This document shows, in pieces, positions 8,319-16,818 of a DNA stretch of 61,501 bases. The notes under the pieces are model-generated. The model was not told the origin of the DNA and made no database searches. It was given only the letters and a program-made list of their open reading frames with translations. Within the stretch, counting starts at the first letter, position 1. Each line of letters starts with the position of its first letter. The stretch is taken from positions 1 to 61,501 of the forward strand of contig CAJJAY010000008.1 of the NCBI GenBank assembly GCA_905182285.1, written 5' to 3'. The translations under genes and the position numbers were made by a program. The stretch is from an uncultured Amylibacter sp. Lineage in GTDB: Bacteria; Pseudomonadota; Alphaproteobacteria; Rhodobacterales; Rhodobacteraceae.

Positions 8319-8897
8319 ATGCTTCGAAAACTATACGATTGGACACTTTCATTTTCTGATAGTAAATATTCACTTTGGTTATTAGGTTTTATAGCTTTTA
8401 TTGAAAGTTCAATATTTCCAATTCCCCCACATATTCTAATGATACCTATTATTATAGCAGCCCCAAACCGTGCTTTTTTAATTGCAGCAATCGTAACACT
8501 GGGGTCAGTTTTAGGTGGTGCGCTAGGGTATTATATTGGAAACCAACTTTTTTACACTTTAGGTCAGCCTATATTAGAATTTTATCATAAAACTGAAAGC
8601 TTTGAGGCATTTAAAGATCAATTTAACGCTCAAGGTCACTGGGCTGTTTTAATAGCTGGGCTGACGCCATTTCCATATAAGGTTATTACTATAACTGCAG
8701 GACTAACCGGGATGTCATTTACAGCCTTCATGATTTGGTCAATTATAGCACGTGCAACAATATTTTTTGTAATTGCAGGATTGTTGTGGAAATTTGGTTC
8801 TCAAATAAGAGATTTTATTGAAAAGCGATTAGGAATAATGTTTACTTTGTTCTGCATAATCTTGATCTTGGGCTTTGGAGTGGTAAAACTATTATGA
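8319..8897 (+). CDS. YqaA/DedA-type SNARE-associated membrane protein
   Basis: Inner-membrane protein of the VTT/DedA superfamily, YqaA branch; members are linked to lipid carrier handling or membrane homeostasis. It has 192 residues, an early ESSIFPIPPHILMIP segment, the glycine-rich GSVLGGALGYYIGNQL segment near residues 67-82 and a TPFPYKVITITAG re-entrant-like motif near 117-130. Several hydrophobic helices follow. A GAAGG ribosome site precedes the ATG. Its stop overlaps the dsbB start by four bases (ATGA), so the two are translationally coupled. Confidence 0.85.
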   Translation: MLRKLYDWTLSFSDSKYSLWLLGFIAFIESSIFPIPPHILMIPIIIAAPNRAFLIAAIVTLGSVLGGALGYYIGNQLFYTLGQPILEFYHKTESFEAFKDQFNAQGHWAVLIAGLTPFPYKVITITAGLTGMSFTAFMIWSIIARATIFFVIAGLLWKFGSQIRDFIEKRLGIMFTLFCIILILGFGVVKLL

Positions 8898-9358
8898 ATA
8901 TTTATCGCCTCGCAGGCATTGCTACCTTAGGGTCAATGGCAATTTTAATTGGTGCGTTTTTTTTCGAGTATGTTTTAGGATATTCAGCATGTAAAATGTG
9001 CATTTGGCAGCGATGGCCACATGCAGTTGCAATTTTAATTGGTTTAATAGTACTTACTACAAGGATAAAGTCACTCTCAGCTTTTGGCTTCTTGTCCTTA
9101 ATAACAACATCTGTAATTGGATTCTACCATGCAGGTGTAGAGTACAAATGGTGGGAAGGTCCATCATCATGCAGTTCTAATATAAATACGGAAATATCAG
9201 CCACTGATTTATTAAATCAAATTTTAAATGCACCTATAACTCGGTGTGATGACGTAGTCTGGGATTTATTTGGTATTTCAATGGCAGGATATAATGGGAT
9301 ATTAAGCTTAATACTATCTGCTATTTGGTTAATCATTTTTCTAAATAAAGAAAAATAA
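8894..9358 (+). CDS. dsbB: Disulfide bond formation protein B
   Basis: Inner-membrane quinone reductase that reoxidises DsbA. It has 154 residues and four hydrophobic helices. The first periplasmic Cys pair is Cys33-X2-Cys36 in SACKMCIWQRWPH; the second is formed by Cys93 and Cys118 in the large loop. The QRWPH segment is the quinone-site signature. It overlaps the YqaA-like gene and ends four bases from the convergent HNH gene. No dsbA is seen in the window. Confidence 0.92.
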   Translation: MNIYRLAGIATLGSMAILIGAFFFEYVLGYSACKMCIWQRWPHAVAILIGLIVLTTRIKSLSAFGFLSLITTSVIGFYHAGVEYKWWEGPSSCSSNINTEISATDLLNQILNAPITRCDDVVWDLFGISMAGYNGILSLILSAIWLIIFLNKEK

Positions 9359-9362
9359 TATA

Positions 9363-9947
9363 TTAATTTTCCAATTCGGCATCCCAGTACAAATAATCAG
9401 TCCAACTTTCGTGTAAATAGTTAGGTGGAAATTTTCTTCCAGCGTTCATCAACTGCCCGATAGTTGGTTGAATAACTGGCCTTCGCAGTTGTAAACCAGA
9501 TTCCTTTATAGATCTTGCTGCTTTTTTCAAGTTACATGGGCTACATGCAGCAACAACATTTTCCCAAGTAGTTTTACCCCCTCTTGACCTAGGCAATACA
9601 TGATCAAAAGTCATTTGACCATGTGATCCACAATACTGACAAGTAAATTCATCTCTTAAGAACAAATTAAATCTTGTAAATGCAGTTGATGTTGAAGGTT
9701 TTACATAATTTTTCAAAACGATAACTGAAGGTATCTTTATCTTAATTGATGGTGAGTGAACAATTTCATCGTATTCAGCAACAATATTTACACGATCTAA
9801 GTAAGCGGCTTTAACCGCATCTTGCCAACTCCACAGTGATAATGGGAAATAAGATAATGGGCGATAGTCAGCGTTTAAAACGAGTGCTGGTTTTTGATTA
9901 AGTTGTGCCGGAGATCTAACAAAGTTTTCCGAAAAATCCGTATTCAT
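9363..9947 (-). CDS. HNH endonuclease family protein
   Basis: A stand-alone HNH protein of a type very common as a single chromosomal gene in alphaproteobacteria. The C-terminal half carries the fold: zinc pairs Cys103-X2-Cys106 and Cys135-X2-Cys138, the catalytic region FDHVLPRSRGG with His116, and Asn130 in TWENVVAAC. The N terminus (ALVLNADYRPLSYFPLSLW) is a conserved add-on. Its target and role are unknown; there is no restriction methylase, intron or phage gene beside it, so restriction or homing is not indicated. Confidence 0.88.
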   Translation of the reverse strand: MNTDFSENFVRSPAQLNQKPALVLNADYRPLSYFPLSLWSWQDAVKAAYLDRVNIVAEYDEIVHSPSIKIKIPSVIVLKNYVKPSTSTAFTRFNLFLRDEFTCQYCGSHGQMTFDHVLPRSRGGKTTWENVVAACSPCNLKKAARSIKESGLQLRRPVIQPTIGQLMNAGRKFPPNYLHESWTDYLYWDAELEN

Positions 9948-10080
9948 GCTTTTTTTTTGAAACCTTTGAAATATTTTCAGTCATTCTGATATTAAAACAA
10001 TTATTAGACTACTATATATGCGCATAAAAAACGTTCAACCCCCTATATCATGTTTATTTATTGTAAATGAGATAATTGAA

Positions 10081-10731
10081 TTAAAGAATATTTTTGATAA
10101 ATTGAAGAGCTGCACGTAACGCATCTTCACCAATGCTGTGACCAGTGCCTTTGGAGGTTAGGGTGTAAACTTCAAACTCAGACTTCACTAATGCATCAGC
10201 TGCGATTTTTAATTCTTCAAAAGGAACAACATCATCTTGGTCACCATGCACAAGAAGAACCGGTGGTTTTTGTTTTACTTCTTTTTCTAAAAGCTCAGGC
10301 TGCATCATCATACCTGCTATCCCTATAACGCCTGCAATCCTTTTGTTTTTTCTTGGGGCTAAATGTAAACTCATCATGCAGCCTTGCGAAAAACCAAATA
10401 AAAAAGTTTTTTTAGATGGAATGCCTGTGTCATTTTCTATTTTATCCAAAAAAAGATTCAGCTGCTCATTAGCATTATCTCGACTAATTCTGGCCTGCTC
10501 TAAAGATGATCCATCTAATCTTGGTATAGGAAACCATTCATACCCGAGGGGATTTACAGAGCTCTGATTTGGTGCATCTGGAGACATAAAGATTGTATTT
10601 GGCAAGTGTACATTCAAGGCATCAGCTAAACCAAGCAAATCTTGTCCATCTGCTCCATATCCATGTAAAAAAACAATTAAACTATCAGCATTTCCAGACA
10701 AAGCTTGTTTTATATGATTTTTTAACGGCAT
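10081..10731 (-). CDS. Carboxylesterase/phospholipase (alpha/beta hydrolase)
   Basis: Cytoplasmic serine hydrolase of the abhydrolase_2 (YpfH, acyl-protein-thioesterase-like) family. FLHGYGADGQDL forms the oxyanion region, GFSQGC holds nucleophile Ser115, HGDQDDVVP holds the acid (Asp166), and GTGHSI holds His198. Length (216 residues) is usual. The ATG is preceded by AGGAAT. It is a single gene with no clear pathway context; the natural substrate could be a short-chain ester or a lysophospholipid. Confidence 0.87.
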   Translation of the reverse strand: MPLKNHIKQALSGNADSLIVFLHGYGADGQDLLGLADALNVHLPNTIFMSPDAPNQSSVNPLGYEWFPIPRLDGSSLEQARISRDNANEQLNLFLDKIENDTGIPSKKTFLFGFSQGCMMSLHLAPRKNKRIAGVIGIAGMMMQPELLEKEVKQKPPVLLVHGDQDDVVPFEELKIAADALVKSEFEVYTLTSKGTGHSIGEDALRAALQFIKNIL

Positions 10732-10820
10732 CTAATAATTCCTATAATAAATTTTACATTTAAATTGTAAAAATGCATTAATAAATCATAACAATCACAT
10801 GATTAAAAACAATAATAATA

Positions 10821-11552
10821 TTATATTATATCGCTTAACCAAATCATAGCTTCATCAACATTTTTAACTGAGTTACTTGAAGGAATAATTGGTCTATTAA
10901 GCAAAACCACAGCTAAATTTAATTTCCTAGCTGCAATAATTTTAGAAAAACCTCCAGAACCGCCTGAATTCTTTGCAACAACCCATTCAATTCTATTTTT
11001 GATAAATAATGAAACTTCCTCCTGAATGGAAAATGGAGGGGTTCCAATCAAATATCTTCCACCTTCAAATGGAAAGTCATTATCTGGCTCATCAATAACA
11101 CGACATAAAAGTTTTCTACCATCCATATTCGAATACTGATTTAAAGTATTTCGACCAGTTCCAATGAAAACATTAGCTCCAATTGGAATAATACTATCTA
11201 ATTCATTAATACTATTTATGTAATGCCATTCATCAGAATTTTCTGAAATCCATTCTGGTCTTTGTATAATTAAATGATTTATATTCAATTCATTACATAC
11301 GCTTATTGATGTATTCCTCATAGTTGATGCAAATGGATGTGTAGCATTAATGACCCACTTAATTTTATGCTTTTGGATAAAATCCTTAAAACCAGTTACA
11401 CCTCCAAACCCACCAATATGAGTTTTTAATGCTAACTTTAAAGGATTTTTTGTAACACCAGAAAGGGATGCAATCGCTGGAATTTTTTTAACATATAGCT
11501 TTTCACATATATCTCTTGCCTCATAAGAACCTGCTAAAATTAATCCTGTCAC
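10821..11552 (-). CDS. cobK: Precorrin-6A/cobalt-precorrin-6A reductase
   Basis: CobK/CbiJ reduces precorrin-6A to dihydroprecorrin-6 in corrin ring synthesis. The family N terminus LILAGSYEARDICEKL, the WVINATHPFASTM motif near residues 60-72, and FIGTGRNTL plus AKNSGGSGGFSKIIAAR are recognisable. The start is GTG, overlapping the cbiD stop by four bases, so it is translationally coupled to cbiD. Length (243 residues) is normal. Confidence 0.88.
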   Translation of the reverse strand: MTGLILAGSYEARDICEKLYVKKIPAIASLSGVTKNPLKLALKTHIGGFGGVTGFKDFIQKHKIKWVINATHPFASTMRNTSISVCNELNINHLIIQRPEWISENSDEWHYINSINELDSIIPIGANVFIGTGRNTLNQYSNMDGRKLLCRVIDEPDNDFPFEGGRYLIGTPPFSIQEEVSLFIKNRIEWVVAKNSGGSGGFSKIIAARKLNLAVVLLNRPIIPSSNSVKNVDEAMIWLSDII

Positions 11553-12595
11553 TTAGAACGCCCTAGTATATCACCTGATCTATTAATAACTATTGTATCA
11601 ACATCAGTATTTGCACCTTTTAGAGATTCTATAATCCTCATTCGAGCTTCATACGCAACCCTGTCAGCCAGTTCACTACCAGCTCTTTCTACAGCTTCTA
11701 AAGCAGTATTTGCGTCAGATACATCTACACTGCACCAATTATTTAATTTTGCAAAGTCAACTTGTGAACGTGATGAATGTAAATCTACAGCTCCTTGTGC
11801 AAGCTTAACCATTTTACCTATTCCACCACCAATTGTAATTTTTGGGACATGGTTTTTTGCAATATACTTTAATAAACCACCCGAAAAATCCCCCATATCA
11901 AGCATTGCATGATCAGATAAGCCATATAATTCCTGAACAACTTTTTCCGAAGTAGCTCCAGTGCATCCAGCAACATGGTTTATATTATTAGCGCGCGCTA
12001 CATCAACGCCACGGTGAATAGACGCAATCCAGGCTGCACAGCTAAAAGGTCGAACAATTCCTGTAGTCCCTAGTATAGATAAGCCACCAACAATACCAAG
12101 CCGACCATTCCAAGTTTTTAAAGTAATTTCTTCACCATTTGGAATGGAAATTACAATATCAACATTTGGCTTAGATCCATATTTTAATGCTTGTTCATTA
12201 ACAACATTTATCATCATTTCTCTTGGAACAGGATTTATTGCAGGCTCACCAACACCGATAGGCAAACCTGCTTTTGTTACTGTTCCTACACCCTCACCCG
12301 CTTTAAATATAATTCCAGATTTATTTTCACAAACTCTAACTATAATTAATGCACCGTGCGTTACATCAGGATCATCTCCCGCATCTTTTGTAATTCCTAC
12401 TTCTGCCCAGCCAGAACCAATATCTGAATGTGCTATAGGAAATATAGGAGTTTCACCCCTTGGCAAAGTAATAGAAACGTCTTTATTAAACCCCACACCC
12501 CACAAGGCATCCAATGCTGCTTTTGTAGCAGCTGTTGCACATGCACCCGTAGTCCAACCACGTCGCAAATCACTGTTAGGTTTTCTTGTCATCAT
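11549..12595 (-). CDS. cbiD: Cobalt-precorrin-5B (C1)-methyltransferase CbiD
   Basis: CbiD methylates C1 of the contracted corrin ring, an activity classed with the anaerobic route. LRRGWTTGACATAATKAAL near residues 10-28, LPRGETPIFPI, and GTTGIVRPFSCAAW near 178-191 are CbiD signatures, and the 348-residue length fits. It is co-transcribed with cobK and divergent from cobA. Many aerobic-type genomes lacking cobF carry cbiD instead, so this organism may use such a hybrid; the rest of the pathway is outside the window. Confidence 0.93.
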   Translation of the reverse strand: MMTRKPNSDLRRGWTTGACATAATKAALDALWGVGFNKDVSITLPRGETPIFPIAHSDIGSGWAEVGITKDAGDDPDVTHGALIIVRVCENKSGIIFKAGEGVGTVTKAGLPIGVGEPAINPVPREMMINVVNEQALKYGSKPNVDIVISIPNGEEITLKTWNGRLGIVGGLSILGTTGIVRPFSCAAWIASIHRGVDVARANNINHVAGCTGATSEKVVQELYGLSDHAMLDMGDFSGGLLKYIAKNHVPKITIGGGIGKMVKLAQGAVDLHSSRSQVDFAKLNNWCSVDVSDANTALEAVERAGSELADRVAYEARMRIIESLKGANTDVDTIVINRSGDILGRSK

Positions 12596-12712
12596 ATACT
12601 ATTATATAAATCTTTTACATCGACGCCAGTTCTTATGCACCATGCCGAAAAACTCTCAAATAATGTCGCGGTTTCACTCGCCTTTATCTTATCATTACTC
12701 CATATTAACAAT

Positions 12713-13567
12713 ATGTTAAACACGATTCCCCTTCCAAAACACAATTGGCCTATTTTACAGCCTGGATGGGTATGGTTATGTGGAGCAGGTCCTGGTGATG
12801 CTGGTTTATTAACTCTTCATGCGTTAAATGCTTTACGTCAAGCTGATGTTATTGTTTATGACGCGCTTGTTGGGTCATCAATCTTAGAATGGGCAAATCC
12901 AAAAGCTGATTTAATTTATGCAGGTAAGCGTGGTGGAAAACCTTCAGCCAAACAAAGAGACATTTCATTACATTTAGTCGAATTAGCTAATAAAGGTAAA
13001 AAAGTTTTACGATTGAAAGGTGGTGATCCATTTGTATTTGGCAGAGGTGGAGAAGAAGCTCAAACATTGGTACAACATCAAATACCAATTCGAATTATAC
13101 CCGGTATATCAGCTGGGATTGGTGGATTAGCATATGCAGGAGTACCTGTTACACATCGAGATGTTAATCAATCTGTAACATTTGTTACTGGCCATGATCA
13201 AAGTGGGGAAAGTCCATCATCGCTTAATTGGAAAGCTATTTCTGATGGATCACAGGTACTGGTTATTTACATGGGAATTAAACACATTGCTCGAATTACA
13301 TCTGAATTATTAAAAGCAGGTAGGAGTAATAGTGAGCCAGTTGCAGTAGTTACAAATGCCACAACCGATGAACAAAAAGTATTAGAAACGACACTGGGCA
13401 CCATAGAGGCTGACTTGGCGGCTGCAAACATGTCTCCACCTGCTATTATATGTGTAGGAAAATCTGTACTAATGCGCCAAGCTTTAGATTGGCAAAGTAT
13501 GCTCTCTGGGAACGCTCCTCGCAATACTGACCCTCTCAATAGAGGCAGACCAGCTGAAGCATCATGA
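12713..13567 (+). CDS. cobA: Uroporphyrinogen-III C-methyltransferase
   Basis: SUMT adds methyl groups at C2 and C7 of uroporphyrinogen III to give precorrin-2, the entry to cobalamin and siroheme. Seen are VWLCGAGPGDAGLLTLHAL, the SAM site LRLKGGDPFVFGRGGEE, and GVPVTHRDVNQSVTFVTGH. The frame is open far upstream because it overlaps cbiD. I choose MLNTIPLPKHNW, which gives 284 residues (normal for SUMT). A start further up would only add low-complexity sequence antisense to cbiD. The ATG has no clear ribosome site. Its stop overlaps cobB by four bases. Confidence 0.93.
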   Translation: MLNTIPLPKHNWPILQPGWVWLCGAGPGDAGLLTLHALNALRQADVIVYDALVGSSILEWANPKADLIYAGKRGGKPSAKQRDISLHLVELANKGKKVLRLKGGDPFVFGRGGEEAQTLVQHQIPIRIIPGISAGIGGLAYAGVPVTHRDVNQSVTFVTGHDQSGESPSSLNWKAISDGSQVLVIYMGIKHIARITSELLKAGRSNSEPVAVVTNATTDEQKVLETTLGTIEADLAAANMSPPAIICVGKSVLMRQALDWQSMLSGNAPRNTDPLNRGRPAEAS

Positions 13568-14838
13568 AAAATGGAGCGGGGATTATTTTGTCAGCCCCAA
13601 GTTCGAATAGTGGTAAAACAATTATAACTCTTGGCTTATTAAGAGCTTTAAGCCGCGAAGGCTTTAAAATAAAATCAGCAAAGAGTGGTCCAGACTATAT
13701 AGACACACGTTTTCATGCTGCCGCATCAAGATCTGAATGTTATAATTTAGACACTTGGGCTATGCATTCAAATCAAATATCTAATCTGGTAAATAGCCCA
13801 TCACCACTAATTATCGAAGGGGCCATGGGATTATTTGATGGAGCGCCCCCAAACGGAGAAGGCTCTACAGCTCACCTCGCAAAAATATTAGACCTACCAG
13901 TTATCTTAATACTTGATGTCACATCGCAAGCACAATCCGTAGCTGCTGTTGTTTTAGGCTTCATGAAATTAGATCCTGACATAAAAATATCTGGTCTGAT
14001 TTTGAATAAGGTTGGAAGTGATAAACATAATAGAATGCTCATATCCGCATTAGAACCATTAGGTATTCCTATTCTTGGATCTATTTATCGCCAAACAGAT
14101 TTAGAAATGCCTTCAAGACATCTAGGTTTGGTTCAGGCTCAAGAATTAAATAATCTAAATATGTTTTTAGAAAAAGCTGCAGATTTAATTTCTAAAGCAT
14201 TAGATATTCAAAAAATACTTGATTTGATGGAGCCAATTAAACAACCTAAACAATCCTCAAGTATTTTTTTAGATCCGCCTGCGCAATCGATTGCAATTGC
14301 TAATGATGCTGCATTTTCTTTTACTTACCCTCATATTCTCAAAGAATGGAAAAAAATGGGCGTAGAAATTTCTTTCTTTTCACCATTACAAAATCAAGCT
14401 CCACAAGAAAAAGATTTAGTTTTTTTGCCAGGTGGCTACCCCGAATTATACGCAGAAAAACTAGCAAACGCTCATAATTTCAAAAACTCCATGAAAAAAG
14501 CAAAATCTGTTTATGGTGAATGTGGCGGCTATATGACTATGGGAAAAGGAATAGTTGATGCACAAGGCAAGCGTCATGAAATGCTTGATTTATTGAATTT
14601 GGAAACTAGCTTCGAAACACGGAAATTAAACTTAGGATATAGAAATTTAATTCCAAATAATATTTGGACTTCAGAACTAAAAGCCCATGAGTTTCATTAT
14701 GCAACTACATTAAAAGCAAAAGGCAAACCACTATTCAAAGCAACCGATTCTGAAGGAAATGTATTGCCAGATATGGGTCTTATTAATGGTAATTTTTACG
14801 GTAGTTTTGCACATATAATTGGAACCCATATTAAATGA
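13564..14838 (+). CDS. cobB: Cobyrinic/hydrogenobyrinic acid a,c-diamide synthase
   Basis: ATP- and glutamine-dependent amidation of the a and c side chains of the corrin ring. The N-terminal synthetase domain has the P-loop-like SAPSSNSGKTIITLGLLRAL and KSGPDYIDTRFHAAA. The C-terminal triad-type glutaminase has Cys in YGECGGYMTMG and His in the FYGSFAHI segment near the end. The 424-residue length fits. It overlaps both neighbours by ATGA, so cobA-cobB-MFS form a coupled operon. Confidence 0.92.
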   Translation: MKNGAGIILSAPSSNSGKTIITLGLLRALSREGFKIKSAKSGPDYIDTRFHAAASRSECYNLDTWAMHSNQISNLVNSPSPLIIEGAMGLFDGAPPNGEGSTAHLAKILDLPVILILDVTSQAQSVAAVVLGFMKLDPDIKISGLILNKVGSDKHNRMLISALEPLGIPILGSIYRQTDLEMPSRHLGLVQAQELNNLNMFLEKAADLISKALDIQKILDLMEPIKQPKQSSSIFLDPPAQSIAIANDAAFSFTYPHILKEWKKMGVEISFFSPLQNQAPQEKDLVFLPGGYPELYAEKLANAHNFKNSMKKAKSVYGECGGYMTMGKGIVDAQGKRHEMLDLLNLETSFETRKLNLGYRNLIPNNIWTSELKAHEFHYATTLKAKGKPLFKATDSEGNVLPDMGLINGNFYGSFAHIIGTHIK

Positions 14839-16034
14839 TTGCAGACGACAATCTCGCAAAGCGGAATCTCTATATTATGATGGCAGCGCAAGCATTTGCT
14901 GGAGCGCAAATGCCTATGCTTTTCATTGTGGCTGGGTTAGCAGGTCAGTCTTTTGATATTAATATATGTTGGGCAACCCTACCTATTTCATTGATTGTAT
15001 TTGGTTCAATGACAACTGCTCCATGGCTTTCTAGTCTTATGCAAGCCTATGGCAGAAGATTTGGCTTCATAATAGGAACAACTGGTGGCGCAATAGGTGG
15101 AGCACTTGGCGCTTATGCACTTTATCAAAATTCTTTTTCTTTATTTCTATTAGCATCATATTTCACTGGTATATATATGTCTGCCCAAGCATTCTTAAGG
15201 TTTGCCGCTATTGACACCGCATCAGAAGAATTTCGCCCAAAAGCTATATCGTATTTAATGGCCATAGGCTTAATACCGGCTATCTTAGGCCCACAATTAG
15301 TCAAAATATCAGCAGATATATTTGTCATACCATTTATTGGTGTTTATTTATCAGTTGTTGTCATTAATATTATAGGAGCAATATTTTTTATATTTCTGAA
15401 AATACCTTTACCAAAGAAAATTGACGCCACTTCAAAAACTGGAAGATCTCGAATTGAACTTTTAAAATCGCCAAAAGTTTCTGTTTCGATAATATGTGCA
15501 ATGGTTTCTTATGCATTGATGAACCTAGTTATGACTTCAACACCTCTAGCAGTTGTTGGCTGTGGGTATGATCATAAAGATGCTGCAGATATCGTAATGG
15601 CACATGTACTTGGGATGTTTGTACCAAGCTTTTTTACGGGACATTTAATAATAAGATATGGTGCACCTCGGATTATTTCATTAGGCCTAATAATCCTTAC
15701 CTTTTCTGGGATAACAAATTTATTAGGAATAGAATTAATAAACTTTTATATTGGATTAATATTTTTAGGAATTGGATGGAATTTTGGATTTATTGGTGCA
15801 ACTACAATGTTAGCTACTTCATATGAAGAAAATGAAAGAGGCCGAGCTCAAGGGATGAATGACTTCTTTGTTTTTGGATTTGTTACAATAGCATCACTTG
15901 CATCAGGATCACTCATGAACTGCTCAGCAGCTACGCCTATTGAAGGATGGACTTCCGTAAATATTGCAATGATACCATTTTTGATTTTAGCTAGCTTTTC
16001 TTTGATATGGTTGTCCAAGAAAAATTTTAATTGA
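14835..16034 (+). CDS. MFS transporter in the cob operon
   Basis: A 399-residue major facilitator protein with about 12 hydrophobic helices. QAYGRRFGF is the short basic loop between helices 2 and 3, the usual MFS motif A position, and ENERGRAQGMNDFF matches the loop before helix 11. Its start overlaps the cobB stop by four bases, so it is co-translated with corrin synthesis. A role in moving a corrinoid, cobalt or a pathway intermediate would be inference; the substrate is not visible in the sequence. Confidence 0.8.
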   Translation: MIADDNLAKRNLYIMMAAQAFAGAQMPMLFIVAGLAGQSFDINICWATLPISLIVFGSMTTAPWLSSLMQAYGRRFGFIIGTTGGAIGGALGAYALYQNSFSLFLLASYFTGIYMSAQAFLRFAAIDTASEEFRPKAISYLMAIGLIPAILGPQLVKISADIFVIPFIGVYLSVVVINIIGAIFFIFLKIPLPKKIDATSKTGRSRIELLKSPKVSVSIICAMVSYALMNLVMTSTPLAVVGCGYDHKDAADIVMAHVLGMFVPSFFTGHLIIRYGAPRIISLGLIILTFSGITNLLGIELINFYIGLIFLGIGWNFGFIGATTMLATSYEENERGRAQGMNDFFVFGFVTIASLASGSLMNCSAATPIEGWTSVNIAMIPFLILASFSLIWLSKKNFN

Positions 16035-16041
16035 TTTTTGA

Positions 16042-16818
16042 CTAAAAAGTTTTTCTAAATACTTTAATTAATAGTAATATTTTTTTTATAAACTCAACTG
16101 GATAAGTAATACCTTCTGATACACAGCGTGGATTTTTTTTAACTTTCATTAAAATACCTTTAGACAACCAACCAATTCTAAGAGCACTTACAGACGTTTT
16201 ATCAGAGAAACTTACATTGTTCATTTTATCTATCGCAGCTTTAGCAAGGGCTGAAATGGCATTCTCAGTCCCATTTACCAAGGGATATCTATTATTACTT
16301 TCAAGAATTGGTATTGCAACAAACAGTCTGGCAATACCATCTCCATAACCATATTCTTTTGCACTATTAATATCAGATAATGGCATTCCGATCGATAAAC
16401 ATGCTAAGGCCATTAAGTTTCCTGATGTGGACATTATATAATCATCAAAAGCATATGCGTGTAAATGAGGTTTTTTATAAATGTCCCATCTTCTTGCATT
16501 AATTAAATCAATAAATAATTCTTTTGGTAATTTTTGTTTTGATATTAGTCTAGCTAAAGGCGTTATTACTTGGTGCTTTCGGATTGTACCTCCCTCATAT
16601 ATTTCATCAATACTATCTATCCACCATTGCAATCGCATTTCAGAAATCATTGGCTCTTTAGTAACCCATGGAGCTCTTACTACTTCTAAATTAAATGCAT
16701 ATATAACAAAAAGAGCACCACGACTTTTTACTGGCGCACTCATAATTGCTAAAAATCTATCATGATCACCACGACGAACTAGATCAGCACAGCTTCCAAT
16801 ATCTAATTCAAAGTCCAT
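16042..16818 (-). CDS. Squalene/phytoene synthase-family protein (NDUFAF6-like)
   Basis: A 258-residue member of the squalene/phytoene synthase fold. DHDRFLAIMSAP, FVIYAFNLEVVRAPWVT near residues 38-54 and MRLQWWIDSIDEIYEG near 61-76 match the branch that includes the human complex I assembly factor NDUFAF6, which is widespread in alphaproteobacteria. The first aspartate-rich motif is reduced (DSIDE), so true prenyl condensation is uncertain. It starts within the cimA stop (TAATG), in the cysS-cimA operon. No hopanoid or carotenoid genes are near, which favours the assembly-factor-like role. Confidence 0.75.
   Translation of the reverse strand: MDFELDIGSCADLVRRGDHDRFLAIMSAPVKSRGALFVIYAFNLEVVRAPWVTKEPMISEMRLQWWIDSIDEIYEGGTIRKHQVITPLARLISKQKLPKELFIDLINARRWDIYKKPHLHAYAFDDYIMSTSGNLMALACLSIGMPLSDINSAKEYGYGDGIARLFVAIPILESNNRYPLVNGTENAISALAKAAIDKMNNVSFSDKTSVSALRIGWLSKGILMKVKKNPRCVSEGITYPVEFIKKILLLIKVFRKTF

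Noticed and set aside
9363-9947. Homing or restriction HNH nuclease on a mobile element
   Set aside because: No methylase, intron, integrase, repeat or att-like site flanks it, and this HNH type is a common single chromosomal gene in alphaproteobacteria.
12428-12712. Long N-terminal extension of the cobA frame
   Set aside because: It is antisense to the cbiD N terminus, has no family similarity, and SUMT length is met by starting at 12713.
12596-12712. Cobalamin riboswitch between the cob operons
   Set aside because: The gap of 117 bases is too short for the usual structure and I see no B12-box-like sequence.
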